NCBI GenBank assembly: GCA_900552775.1
Contig: USAP01000120.1
Coordinates: 1 to 5,488 of the forward strand
Direction of reading: 5' to 3'
DNA length: 5,488 nucleotides
Source: an uncultured Eubacteriales bacterium
GTDB taxonomy: Bacteria > Bacillota > Clostridia > UMGS1883 > UMGS1540
Within the stretch, counting starts at the first letter, position 1. Every line of letters starts with the position of its first letter. The notes below the pieces were generated by a model that did not search any database, was not told where the DNA came from, and worked only from the letters and a program-made list of their open reading frames with translations. Position numbers and translations under genes: made by a program. Shown piece after piece: positions 1-5,481 of this stretch.

Positions 1-22
1 TATAATAAGGAGGAAAAAGGAA

Positions 23-1330
23 ATGGCAGAAACCACCGATTTCAGGTACAATACGGGCGCCGCAAAGGTGCCGTGGGCGGCAGTCGGCGAAAACTATAAC
101 GCGGAGGATTTAAAGGCAATTGTAAAATTCCTCATGCAGGGCAGCGGAAAGGAATACGACGAGATAATTGAGGCTGTAAACAAGCAGATAGATAAGCTCG
201 GCGAAATCGCAACGCCTCCCGGAAAGCTTTCCCTCGCGGCAAAGGTTGAGGAGGCGGAAAAGGCGTGCGACGAGTATCTCGGCGTGCCCGGAAGCCTTTT
301 TGTCACAAATGCGACGGCAGGCTTTGAGATTGCGTATAAATATGCAAATCTCAAGGAGGGAGACGAGGTAATCGTGCCTTCCATTACGTTTATCGCAACA
401 ATGGCATATCCTCTTTCCGTGGGCGCAAAGCTCGTTTTTGCGGATGTTGACCCGAAAACGCTTAATATGGACCCCAAGGATGTTGAGCGCAAAATCACCT
501 CTAAAACAAAAATGATTGTGCCCGTACATATAGGCGGATACCCTGTGGATATGGACCCGATTATGGAGCTTGCGAAAAAGCACGATATTATAGTGCTTGA
601 GGACGCGGCTCACGGCTTCGGCGGCGAATACAAGGGTAAAAAGCTCGGCACAATAGGTCATTTCGGCTCTTACAGCTTTCACGAGGTTAAAAACTGCACA
701 TCGTTCGGCGAGGGCGGTATTTTAACAACACAGATTCCCGAATTCCGCAGCGAAATGAAGCGCGCGCGTTTCCTCGGTATGGACCAGAGCCGCGCCATTG
801 AGAACTGGCTTTACGATATCACTGCGATTGAGGGCAAAAACGCTCCTTTTGTTGCAAGCAACAACTGCTCCACAACGGAGATTCAGGGTCTCGGTCTTTC
901 ACTTCAGCTTAAGAGATATGACAAGATTCTGGCTGAGAGACGCCGCAGCGCAGAGTACATGACAAAGAGACTTTCCGGCAATCCCGCAATTGTTCCGCAG
1001 GATCTCGGAAATGACGATATTGTTCCCACTTTCCACCTCTATCTCCTCGAGATAGTTCCCGAGCTTGCCGGCGGTGACGTTCAGGAATTTAAAGAAAGAC
1101 TTACGGCGAAGGGCGTTACAAACATTCCGCATTTCGGTCCGCTTTACAAGTTCAACATTATAAAGCAGATGGGTTACGACAGGGACGCTATTGCAAAATC
1201 CTGCCCCGTAACGGAGGAAGTGTTCAACAAGAGATTTACGCATCTCCCGATTTACGACCTTACGGACGAACAGCTTAAATACATGGCTGACGCTATTTTG
1301 GAAGTTATTTCCGAAATGCAGAACAAATAA
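23..1330 (+). CDS. DegT/DnrJ/EryC1/StrS-family PLP-dependent aminotransferase
   Basis: A 435-residue cytoplasmic enzyme of the sugar aminotransferase family. Members use pyridoxal phosphate to move an amino group, usually from glutamate or glutamine, onto a keto-sugar, often nucleotide-linked. Visible landmarks are the GDEVIVPSITFIAT block (residues 113-126), DVDPKTLNMDP (141-151), VPVHIGGYPVDMDPI (166-180), the PLP-ring aspartate in LEDAAHGFG (D194), and SYSFHEVKN with the Schiff-base lysine K223 followed by GEGG (229-232). The SFHExKN form recalls WecE/RffA-type dTDP-4-keto-6-deoxyglucose transaminases, but the substrate cannot be named. Two features are unusual: about 30 extra residues (about 38-72) before the AAKVEEAEKACDEYLGV helix, and NNCSTTEIQ (280-288) where many relatives have an N-x-R motif. 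The ATG follows AAGGAGG (7-13) with a 9-base spacer. It is probably the last gene of an operon from the left, because a terminator follows 24 bases after the stop. Family call is secure; role unknown. Confidence 0.93.
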   Translation: MAETTDFRYNTGAAKVPWAAVGENYNAEDLKAIVKFLMQGSGKEYDEIIEAVNKQIDKLGEIATPPGKLSLAAKVEEAEKACDEYLGVPGSLFVTNATAGFEIAYKYANLKEGDEVIVPSITFIATMAYPLSVGAKLVFADVDPKTLNMDPKDVERKITSKTKMIVPVHIGGYPVDMDPIMELAKKHDIIVLEDAAHGFGGEYKGKKLGTIGHFGSYSFHEVKNCTSFGEGGILTTQIPEFRSEMKRARFLGMDQSRAIENWLYDITAIEGKNAPFVASNNCSTTEIQGLGLSLQLKRYDKILAERRRSAEYMTKRLSGNPAIVPQDLGNDDIVPTFHLYLLEIVPELAGGDVQEFKERLTAKGVTNIPHFGPLYKFNIIKQMGYDRDAIAKSCPVTEEVFNKRFTHLPIYDLTDEQLKYMADAILEVISEMQNK

Positions 1331-1354
1331 TATGACAACAATCTAATATCCGGT

Positions 1355-1396
1355 AAAAAGCTGCTGCATAAGTCCCCTTTGCAGCGGCTTTTTTTT
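1355..1396 (+). terminator. Rho-independent terminator after the aminotransferase, possibly bidirectional
   Basis: The left arm AGCTGCTGCA (1359-1368) pairs with TGCAGCGGCT (1380-1389) through one G-U wobble. The loop is 11 bases, and a run of eight T follows at 1389-1396. On the minus strand the same hairpin is preceded by A-rich sequence and followed by five T, so it may also stop transcription of the convergent araC-type gene. Confidence 0.88.
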
Positions 1397-1432
1397 CGCT
1401 CACGCTTGTTCGCTTTCAATATTATACCGTAG

Positions 1433-1454
1433 GGGCGACCCTGTGTGGTCGCCC
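1433..1454. repeat. GC-rich perfect hairpin, dispersed-repeat type
   Basis: GGGCGACC (1433-1440) and GGTCGCCC (1447-1454) are a perfect 8-bp inverted repeat around the 6-base loop CTGTGT, embedded in CCGTAGGGGCG...CGCCCGTTTTG. It lies between the 3' ends of two convergent genes. The short T run (GTTTTG) makes it a weak terminator at best. The GTAGGGGCG...CGCCCG form looks like intergenic repeats I associate with gut Clostridia. That is recollection, not a search result, and only one copy lies in this window. Confidence 0.6.
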
Positions 1455-1485
1455 GTTTTGTGTTCCGCTTCCCGTTTTTATTTTT

Positions 1486-2286
1486 TCACGCTTTTTCCGC
1501 GGAATATTTTTTCGGCGTTGTGCCCATATATTTTTTAAAAACGGTTGAAAAATAATTGCTGTCATTATACCCGCAAAGCTCGGACACTTTTGTTACGGAC
1601 AAATTCGATTCCGAAAGAAGTTTTGCGGCGGCCGTCACCTTGGAAATGTTTATATATTCGTTAAGTCCCACGCCCGTAACGGATTTAAACTGCCTTGAAA
1701 GATAACCGGGACTCATTCCGTATTTGTGCGCCAGATACGGGAGACTTAAATCGGAGCTGTAATTTTCATTTATATACTTTACAACATTTTGGATAATACT
1801 GTAAATTTCGCTCAGCTCGGACGAAACATTTTGAAGTCTGTACCGCGAGACAAGAATAAGAAGCTGTCGCAGATACAGCTTTTCGAGTTCCAGGTAATCC
1901 TCCTGCTTGTTCATGCCTTCTTTCTCGATTTTATTGAAAATCCCGTTAATCTCCGAAAGCTTGTCGGGGCGTATTCTTATAAGCTTGTCTTTTGAGAGGC
2001 TTTCTATGTACTTTTGATAGCTGCCGCCCAAAAAATCATTGTCAAAAACAAGAAGGATTCTCTCTCTTACGCCGCAGTCCGTCTTGTGAAAAGAGCCTGC
2101 CGGGACAAAAATCATGTCTCCCGGTTCAAGAATAAATATTTCGTCGCCTATAAAATATTTTGTTTTTCCTTTTTTTGAAAAATAAAGCTCGTTTTTGCTG
2201 TGGTAGTGCGCCTGGTCCATTATATAAGACGCGTCTCTTTTCTGCCTGTCGAAAAGCTCTATTTTTTCGTCTGTAAATACAGCCAT
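1486..2286 (-). CDS. AraC-family transcriptional regulator with N-terminal cupin sensor domain
   Basis: A 266-residue DNA-binding regulator. The N-terminal half is a cupin-like ligand pocket: HYHSKNELYF (27-36), then GDEIFILEPGDMIFVPAGSFH (47-67) with the typical PGD turn and a late histidine. The C-terminal half (about 165-262) is a standard AraC/XylS domain with two helix-turn-helix motifs, one around LPYLAHKYGMSPGYLSRQFK (182-201) and one around VSELCGYNDSNYFSTVFKKY (234-253), closing with the family signature GTTPKKY (255-261). I chose the ATG at 2286 because GGTGAT lies just upstream and the cupin fold starts soon after. The upstream in-frame ATG at 2352 has no ribosome-binding site and would add 22 hydrophobic residues foreign to the family. 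The gene is divergent from uxaBA, 151 bases away, so it most likely controls that operon in response to a hexuronate or pathway intermediate. Ligand and sign of regulation are inferred, not seen. Confidence 0.92.
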   Translation of the reverse strand: MAVFTDEKIELFDRQKRDASYIMDQAHYHSKNELYFSKKGKTKYFIGDEIFILEPGDMIFVPAGSFHKTDCGVRERILLVFDNDFLGGSYQKYIESLSKDKLIRIRPDKLSEINGIFNKIEKEGMNKQEDYLELEKLYLRQLLILVSRYRLQNVSSELSEIYSIIQNVVKYINENYSSDLSLPYLAHKYGMSPGYLSRQFKSVTGVGLNEYINISKVTAAAKLLSESNLSVTKVSELCGYNDSNYFSTVFKKYMGTTPKKYSAEKA

Positions 2287-2437
2287 ATAAATCACCGAAA
2301 CAATAATATCACATTTCAAAACAAAATACAACAAAAAATTAAAGATTTTCATTCAATATGATAATATATTAAAGGAAAACACTATAAAATTGCGGTACAA
2401 TAACAGTAATATAAAAAGAAAAAGAGGAGGAACAAAT
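2287..2437. promoter_or_regulatory. Divergent control region between the araC-type gene and uxaBA
   Basis: This AT-rich 151-base gap must hold both promoters. On the plus strand, TATAAA at 2383-2388 is a possible -10 box, but nothing 16-18 bases upstream resembles TTGACA, which fits activator-dependent transcription. On the minus strand, TATTAT (bases 2308 down to 2303) lies 17 bases from TTGTAT (2331 down to 2326), a weak candidate promoter for the regulator. It would leave a very short leader that barely includes the ribosome-binding site. ATTAAAG occurs at 2338-2344 and again at 2368-2374, exactly 30 bases apart, and may mark operator half-sites. The function as a control region is well supported by layout; the individual boxes are tentative. 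Confidence 0.55.
2425..2430 (+). promoter_or_regulatory. Strong ribosome-binding site that fixes the uxaB start
   Basis: A consensus AGGAGG lies 7 bases before the ATG at 2438. It settles the uxaB start: an in-frame TTG at 2390 would add 16 lysine/arginine/asparagine-rich residues, has no comparable site, and would place this AGGAGG inside the coding sequence. Confidence 0.9.
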
Positions 2438-3706
2438 ATGTCAAGAACAGAAAAAATAATACAGTTTGGCGAGGGCGGCTTCCTGCGCGGCTTTGCAGAC
2501 TGGATGATACAGAAAATGAATGATAAGGGTCTTACAAATTACGGTGTTGTTGCGGTACAGCCCATAGAGCGCGGAATGTGCGACATGCTCACGGCGCAGG
2601 GCTGCAAATACACGCATATCATCCGCGGAACGGAGGGCGTTGAAATAACAAAGGTAGACTCCATTGTCCGCTGCGTTAAGCCTTATGACGACTATGACGC
2701 GTTTTTGGCGCTTGCGGAAAACCCCGATTTTAAATTTGTTATTTCAAACACAACGGAATCGGGCATTGCGTATCACGAGGGTGACAAAGCAACCGACTGT
2801 CCGCCGGCATCGTTCCCGGCAAAGGTTTGCGCGCTGCTTTACAAGAGATTTACGCTCGGACTTGACGGATTTGTTTTCCTTCCCTGTGAACTTATCGACA
2901 AAAACGGCAAAAAACTTAAAGAAATCGTTTTGAGATATGCCGCAGAGTGGAATCTCTGCCGGGACTTTATCGACTGGGTAGGCGAAAAAAATGTTTTCTG
3001 CTCAACGCTTGTTGACAGAATCAACACCGGATACCCCAAAGACGAGAAAATCGACCTCGGCTATGAAGATAAAATGCTCAACACATCGGAGTATTTCCAC
3101 CTTTGGGTAATAGAAGGCCCCAAGGAGGCTCTGACGGATCTGCCGTTTGAAAAAGCGGGTCTTAACGTAATAATCTGCGACAATCTCGAAATGTACAGAA
3201 CAAGAAAAGTAAGAATATTAAACGGCGCTCACACATCTCTTGTGCCCTATGCGCTTCTTTCGGGATTCGACACTGTAAAAAGCTGCATAGATGACCCCAA
3301 AATGCTCGCGTACATCAAAAAATGCGTTTACGATGAGATTATCCCCACGCTTGATTTGCCGCACGATGAACTTGTGGAATACGCAGACAGCGTTATCGAA
3401 AGATTTGCAAATCCGTACATCAGGCATTACCTTTCCTCGATTGCGTTAAACAGCGTAAGCAAATTTAAGGTTCGCGTGCTGCCTTCGATACTTGAATATA
3501 TAAAAAGATACAATAAAATGCCGGAGACGCTGCTTTTCTCATTTGCAAAGCTTGTTGAGTTTTACAAAAAGGGAACTCCCAACGACGCTGAGGACGTTAT
3601 GAAGTTTATGAAGGAAAAGAGCCTTCGCGAGATACTGGCAAACAAGGATTTCTGGGACGAGGATTTAAGCTTCCTTTACGACGAGGTTTCAAAATATGAG
3701 AATTAA
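2438..3706 (+). CDS. uxaB: Tagaturonate reductase (altronate oxidoreductase)
   Basis: A 422-residue cytoplasmic NAD-dependent enzyme that interconverts D-tagaturonate and D-altronate, the second step of D-galacturonate breakdown after uronate isomerase. It belongs to the long-chain mannitol dehydrogenase family. The N-terminal Rossmann half opens with IIQFGEGGFLRGF (7-19), the dinucleotide-binding loop. The C-terminal half carries the family catalytic pattern K-x4-N-x2-H as K257, N262 and H265 within KVRILNGAHTSLVPYALLSG (257-276). RILNGAHT together with KFKVRVLPSILEY (342-354) favours UxaB over fructuronate reductase (UxuB) and mannitol dehydrogenases, which as I recall them have LLNGSHS-like sequence here. 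The adjacent uxaA supports this. The protein is about 60 residues shorter than E. coli UxaB (about 480): it ends soon after the FWDEDL segment and lacks the usual C-terminal tail. All catalytic positions are present, so it is probably functional. It is the first gene of a two-gene operon and overlaps uxaA by 11 bases. Confidence 0.92.
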   Translation: MSRTEKIIQFGEGGFLRGFADWMIQKMNDKGLTNYGVVAVQPIERGMCDMLTAQGCKYTHIIRGTEGVEITKVDSIVRCVKPYDDYDAFLALAENPDFKFVISNTTESGIAYHEGDKATDCPPASFPAKVCALLYKRFTLGLDGFVFLPCELIDKNGKKLKEIVLRYAAEWNLCRDFIDWVGEKNVFCSTLVDRINTGYPKDEKIDLGYEDKMLNTSEYFHLWVIEGPKEALTDLPFEKAGLNVIICDNLEMYRTRKVRILNGAHTSLVPYALLSGFDTVKSCIDDPKMLAYIKKCVYDEIIPTLDLPHDELVEYADSVIERFANPYIRHYLSSIALNSVSKFKVRVLPSILEYIKRYNKMPETLLFSFAKLVEFYKKGTPNDAEDVMKFMKEKSLREILANKDFWDEDLSFLYDEVSKYEN

Positions 3707-5066
3707 TGTACTTGACAATGTCGAGGTTAACCTTCAAAACGGGCATAAATATGCGCTCTGCGATATAAAAAAGGGCGAAAACATAATAAAATACGGCAAC
3801 CCCATAGGTCACGCCGTATGTGACATAAAAAAGGGCGAGCATGTTCACACGCATAACATGAAAACGAATCTTTCGGGCAATCTGGAATACACATATTGCC
3901 CGAAGAACGAACCCATAGAACGTGTTCACACGGACAAAACTTTCATGGGATACGTGCGCGGAAACGGAGAAGTCGGAATAAGAAACGAGGTATGGATAAT
4001 AAATACCGTCGGCTGTGTAAATAAGACTGCCGAAAAGCTTGCGTCTCTTACGGGAGCATATTCTTTTCCGCATCCTTTCGGCTGCTCGCAGCTCGGAGGC
4101 GACCATAAAACAACGCAGCTTGTGCTGCGAGGCCTCTGCATGAATCCGAATGCCGCAGGTGTGCTGGTTTTGGGTCTCGGCTGCGAAAATAACAATATTG
4201 CCGAATTTAAAAAGGTTCTCGGCGATTACGATGAAAAGCGCATCAGGTTTTTAAACTGCCAGGACTGCGAGGACGAAATAGCGGAAGGCACAAAGATTAT
4301 AAAGGAACTTCAGGCATATGCCGATACGTTTAAAAGAGAGCCCGTGCCCGTATCAAAGCTTAAGATAGGTCTTAAATGCGGCGGAAGCGACGGCTTTTCC
4401 GGCATAAGCGCAAATCCGCTTGTCGGCAGATTTTCCGATAAGATGATTTCTTTCGGCGGCGCATGTGTGCTGACGGAGGTGCCCGAAATGTTCGGAGCGG
4501 AGCATTTTCTTATGGAGCGCTGCAAATCCAAAGCCGTTTTTGACGACACCGTAAAGCTTATAAACAATTTCAAGGATTATTTCACCTCTCACGGACAGGT
4601 GGTTTACGAGAACCCCTCGCCCGGAAATAAAGAAGGCGGAATCACAACCCTTGAGGAAAAATCCACGGGATGTATACAGAAAGGCGGAAAAGGCGAAGTG
4701 ACGGCTGTTCTGGATTACGGAGACAGGGTTACGGAAAACGGTCTGTCGCTTTTAAACGGCCCCGGAAACGACATTGTCGCAATAACGAATTTAACTGCCG
4801 CCGGAGTGCATATGATTCTTTTCACAACCGGCAGGGGAACTCCTCTCGGCGCTCCCGTACCCACGGTGAAGATATCCACAAACAAGGTTCTTGCCGACAG
4901 AAAAAAAGGCTGGATAGATTATGACTCCTCGCCCGTGCTTGAAGGTGCGGACCGGGACGATGACTTTTTCGATTTTGTAATATCCGTCGCGTCCGGTAAG
5001 GAGACAAAAAACGAGGTAAACGGATACAAGGAGATATCGATATTTAAGGACGGCGTGGTATTATAA
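3696..5066 (+). CDS. uxaA: Altronate dehydratase
   Basis: A 456-residue cytoplasmic dehydratase converting D-altronate to 2-keto-3-deoxy-D-gluconate, the step after UxaB. Family members use a divalent metal, iron in the E. coli enzyme. Domains in order: an N-terminal SAF-type domain (about 10-70) with IKYGNPIGHA (31-40) and GEHVHTHN (47-54), a linker, then the UxaA/GarD catalytic domain. Signatures are GYVRGNGEVGIRNEVWI (85-101), PHPFGCSQLG (125-134), LGLGCENN (159-166), LKCGGSDGFSGISANP (226-241), NPSPGNKEGGITTLEEKSTG (306-325), and FTTGRGTP (376-383). GarD (galactarate dehydratase) is the nearest alternative, but the uxaB partner and the length, close to the roughly 495 residues of E. coli UxaA, favour altronate. 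The ATG at 3696 lies inside the end of uxaB with GAGG at 3683-3686, so translation is probably coupled. The gene is intact and is the last of the operon. Confidence 0.95.
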   Translation: MRINVLDNVEVNLQNGHKYALCDIKKGENIIKYGNPIGHAVCDIKKGEHVHTHNMKTNLSGNLEYTYCPKNEPIERVHTDKTFMGYVRGNGEVGIRNEVWIINTVGCVNKTAEKLASLTGAYSFPHPFGCSQLGGDHKTTQLVLRGLCMNPNAAGVLVLGLGCENNNIAEFKKVLGDYDEKRIRFLNCQDCEDEIAEGTKIIKELQAYADTFKREPVPVSKLKIGLKCGGSDGFSGISANPLVGRFSDKMISFGGACVLTEVPEMFGAEHFLMERCKSKAVFDDTVKLINNFKDYFTSHGQVVYENPSPGNKEGGITTLEEKSTGCIQKGGKGEVTAVLDYGDRVTENGLSLLNGPGNDIVAITNLTAAGVHMILFTTGRGTPLGAPVPTVKISTNKVLADRKKGWIDYDSSPVLEGADRDDDFFDFVISVASGKETKNEVNGYKEISIFKDGVVL

Positions 5067-5070
5067 ATTC

Positions 5071-5085
5071 GCTCGCACGGCGAGC
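5071..5085. repeat. Small hairpin directly after uxaA
   Basis: GCTCGC (5071-5076) and GCGAGC (5080-5085) form a perfect 6-bp stem with a 3-base loop, starting 4 bases after the uxaA stop. No T run follows, so it is not a standard terminator. It could protect the 3' end of the mRNA or form the edge of the repeat-like region that follows. Confidence 0.5.
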
Positions 5086-5088
5086 TCT

Positions 5089-5115
5089 TCGAAGGGCTAC
5101 AAGTATGCCCTTCGA
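5089..5115. repeat. 9-bp perfect hairpin without T tract
   Basis: TCGAAGGGC (5089-5097) pairs exactly with GCCCTTCGA (5107-5115) around a 9-base loop. It is the second of two tandem hairpins after uxaA. The following sequence, GTTTGCATT, lacks a T run. It may act as an mRNA-stabilising hairpin or as part of a dispersed repeat. Confidence 0.6.
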
Positions 5116-5194
5116 GTTTGCATTCGGCGCTTCGGCAAGTAAAACCCGAACACATGTTGCCTGACGATGGGAATTTTAAAATTCTTTAAGCTTA

Positions 5195-5219
5195 TCGGGC
5201 TTGACGGGCGTCAGCCCGA
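5195..5219. repeat. GC-rich bulged hairpin within the downstream region
   Basis: TCGGGCT (5195-5201) pairs with AGCCCGA (5213-5219). After a single bulged T (5202), GAC (5203-5205) pairs with GTC (5210-5212), leaving a 4-base GGGC loop. This gives ten base pairs in 25 bases. No T run follows, so it is not a terminator by itself. It lies inside the larger inverted-repeat region. Confidence 0.6.
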
Positions 5220-5274
5220 CTGCACCCTCTGCACTTAAATTATTAATAAAATTCCTCATCGGCAGGTGCAAGCA

Positions 5275-5382
5275 GTTTTTTCATAGCCAATTTTTCTTTA
5301 AACAAGGAAAATACCGCAGTGAATACTTGTCGTATTTACAAGGTGTTTGACACAGTTTTGAGGAAAATTGGCATGTAAAAAC
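5275..5382. other. Long nested hairpin with two internal stem-loops: candidate structured RNA or DNA element
   Basis: GCCAATTTTTCTTTAAAC (5286-5303) pairs with GTTTTGAGGAAAATTGGC (5355-5372) over 18 positions, with one T-T mismatch and two G-T wobbles. Pairing extends outward with one bulge (CAT 5282-5284 with ATG 5373-5375) and then GTTTTT (5275-5280) with AAAAAC (5377-5382). Inside are two back-to-back small hairpins: CTTGT/ACAAG (5326-5330, 5338-5342) with a 7-base loop, and GTGT/ACAC (5343-5346, 5350-5353) with a 3-base loop. A branched fold of this kind is more ordered than a simple terminator. I do not recognise it as a named riboswitch or RNA family, and the strand on which it would act is unknown. 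Confidence 0.5.
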
Positions 5383-5417
5383 CAATACGTGTTCAAGTTT
5401 CACTTGCCTTGGCTTAC

Positions 5418-5434
5418 GAAATGCGTTGCATTTC
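5418..5434. repeat. 7-bp perfect hairpin near the right edge of the structured region
   Basis: GAAATGC (5418-5424) and GCATTTC (5428-5434) pair perfectly around the 3-base loop GTT. It lies just outside the right arm of the 26-bp inverted repeat, mirroring the hairpins outside the left arm, and may mark the right border of the element. Confidence 0.5.
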
Positions 5435-5450
5435 TACCCTCATATAGGAA

Positions 5451-5481
5451 TAAAAAGCCACGCACAGGTCGCGGCTTTTTA
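5451..5481. terminator. Bidirectional rho-independent terminator at the window end
   Basis: AAAAAGCC (5452-5459) pairs with GGCTTTTT (5473-5480). An A-C mismatch follows inside, then CG (5461-5462) pairs with CG (5470-5471) around a 7-base loop. T runs flank it on both strands. It lies 385 bases after uxaA, so it could end uxaBA transcription that reads through the structured region, or it could serve a gene approaching from the right on the minus strand. Confidence 0.72.

Larger units (their letters stand above)
5134..5408. repeat. Imperfect 26-bp inverted repeat enclosing about 220 bases: candidate non-autonomous repeat element
   Basis: The sequence at 5134-5159 (GGCAAGTAAAACCCGAACAC followed by ATGTTG) matches the reverse complement of 5383-5408 at 21 of 26 positions, and all five differences are transitions. 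Weaker similarity continues outward (GCATTCGG on the left, GCATTTCG on the reverse complement of the right). The interior holds no open reading frame worth calling. The layout resembles a small non-autonomous element or a palindromic intergenic repeat. No clear target-site duplication was found, so the outer limits are unknown. Confidence 0.5.

Noticed and set aside
1..6. TATAAT at the very start as a -10 promoter for the aminotransferase
   Set aside because: It lies directly against the ribosome-binding site (7-13). A transcript from it would begin at about base 13 and lose that site, and the -35 region is outside the window.
110..682. Minus-strand open frame of 190 residues within the aminotransferase gene
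   Set aside because: It is fully antisense to a gene with clear family motifs and has no recognisable domain; it is a coding shadow.
2287..2352. N-terminal extension of the AraC regulator from the ATG at 2352 as a membrane anchor
   Set aside because: There is no ribosome-binding site before 2352. The added 22 residues are translated AT-rich promoter DNA, and the family normally starts near the cupin domain.
4919..5155. Minus-strand open frame of 78 residues crossing the uxaA end
   Set aside because: It is antisense to uxaA for most of its length, the rest runs through the hairpins, its composition is protein-unlike with many Cys and Ser, and it has no good ribosome-binding site.
5171..5184. 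14-base palindrome GAATTTTAAAATTC as an operator
   Set aside because: It is a perfect palindrome but purely AT-rich inside, lies after the operon rather than near a promoter, and has no associated regulator gene. It is probably incidental or part of the repeat.
5347..5352. Consensus TTGACA as a promoter -35 box in the downstream region
   Set aside because: No TATAAT-like hexamer lies 16-18 bases downstream, and the bases are part of the GTGT/ACAC hairpin and the long stem.
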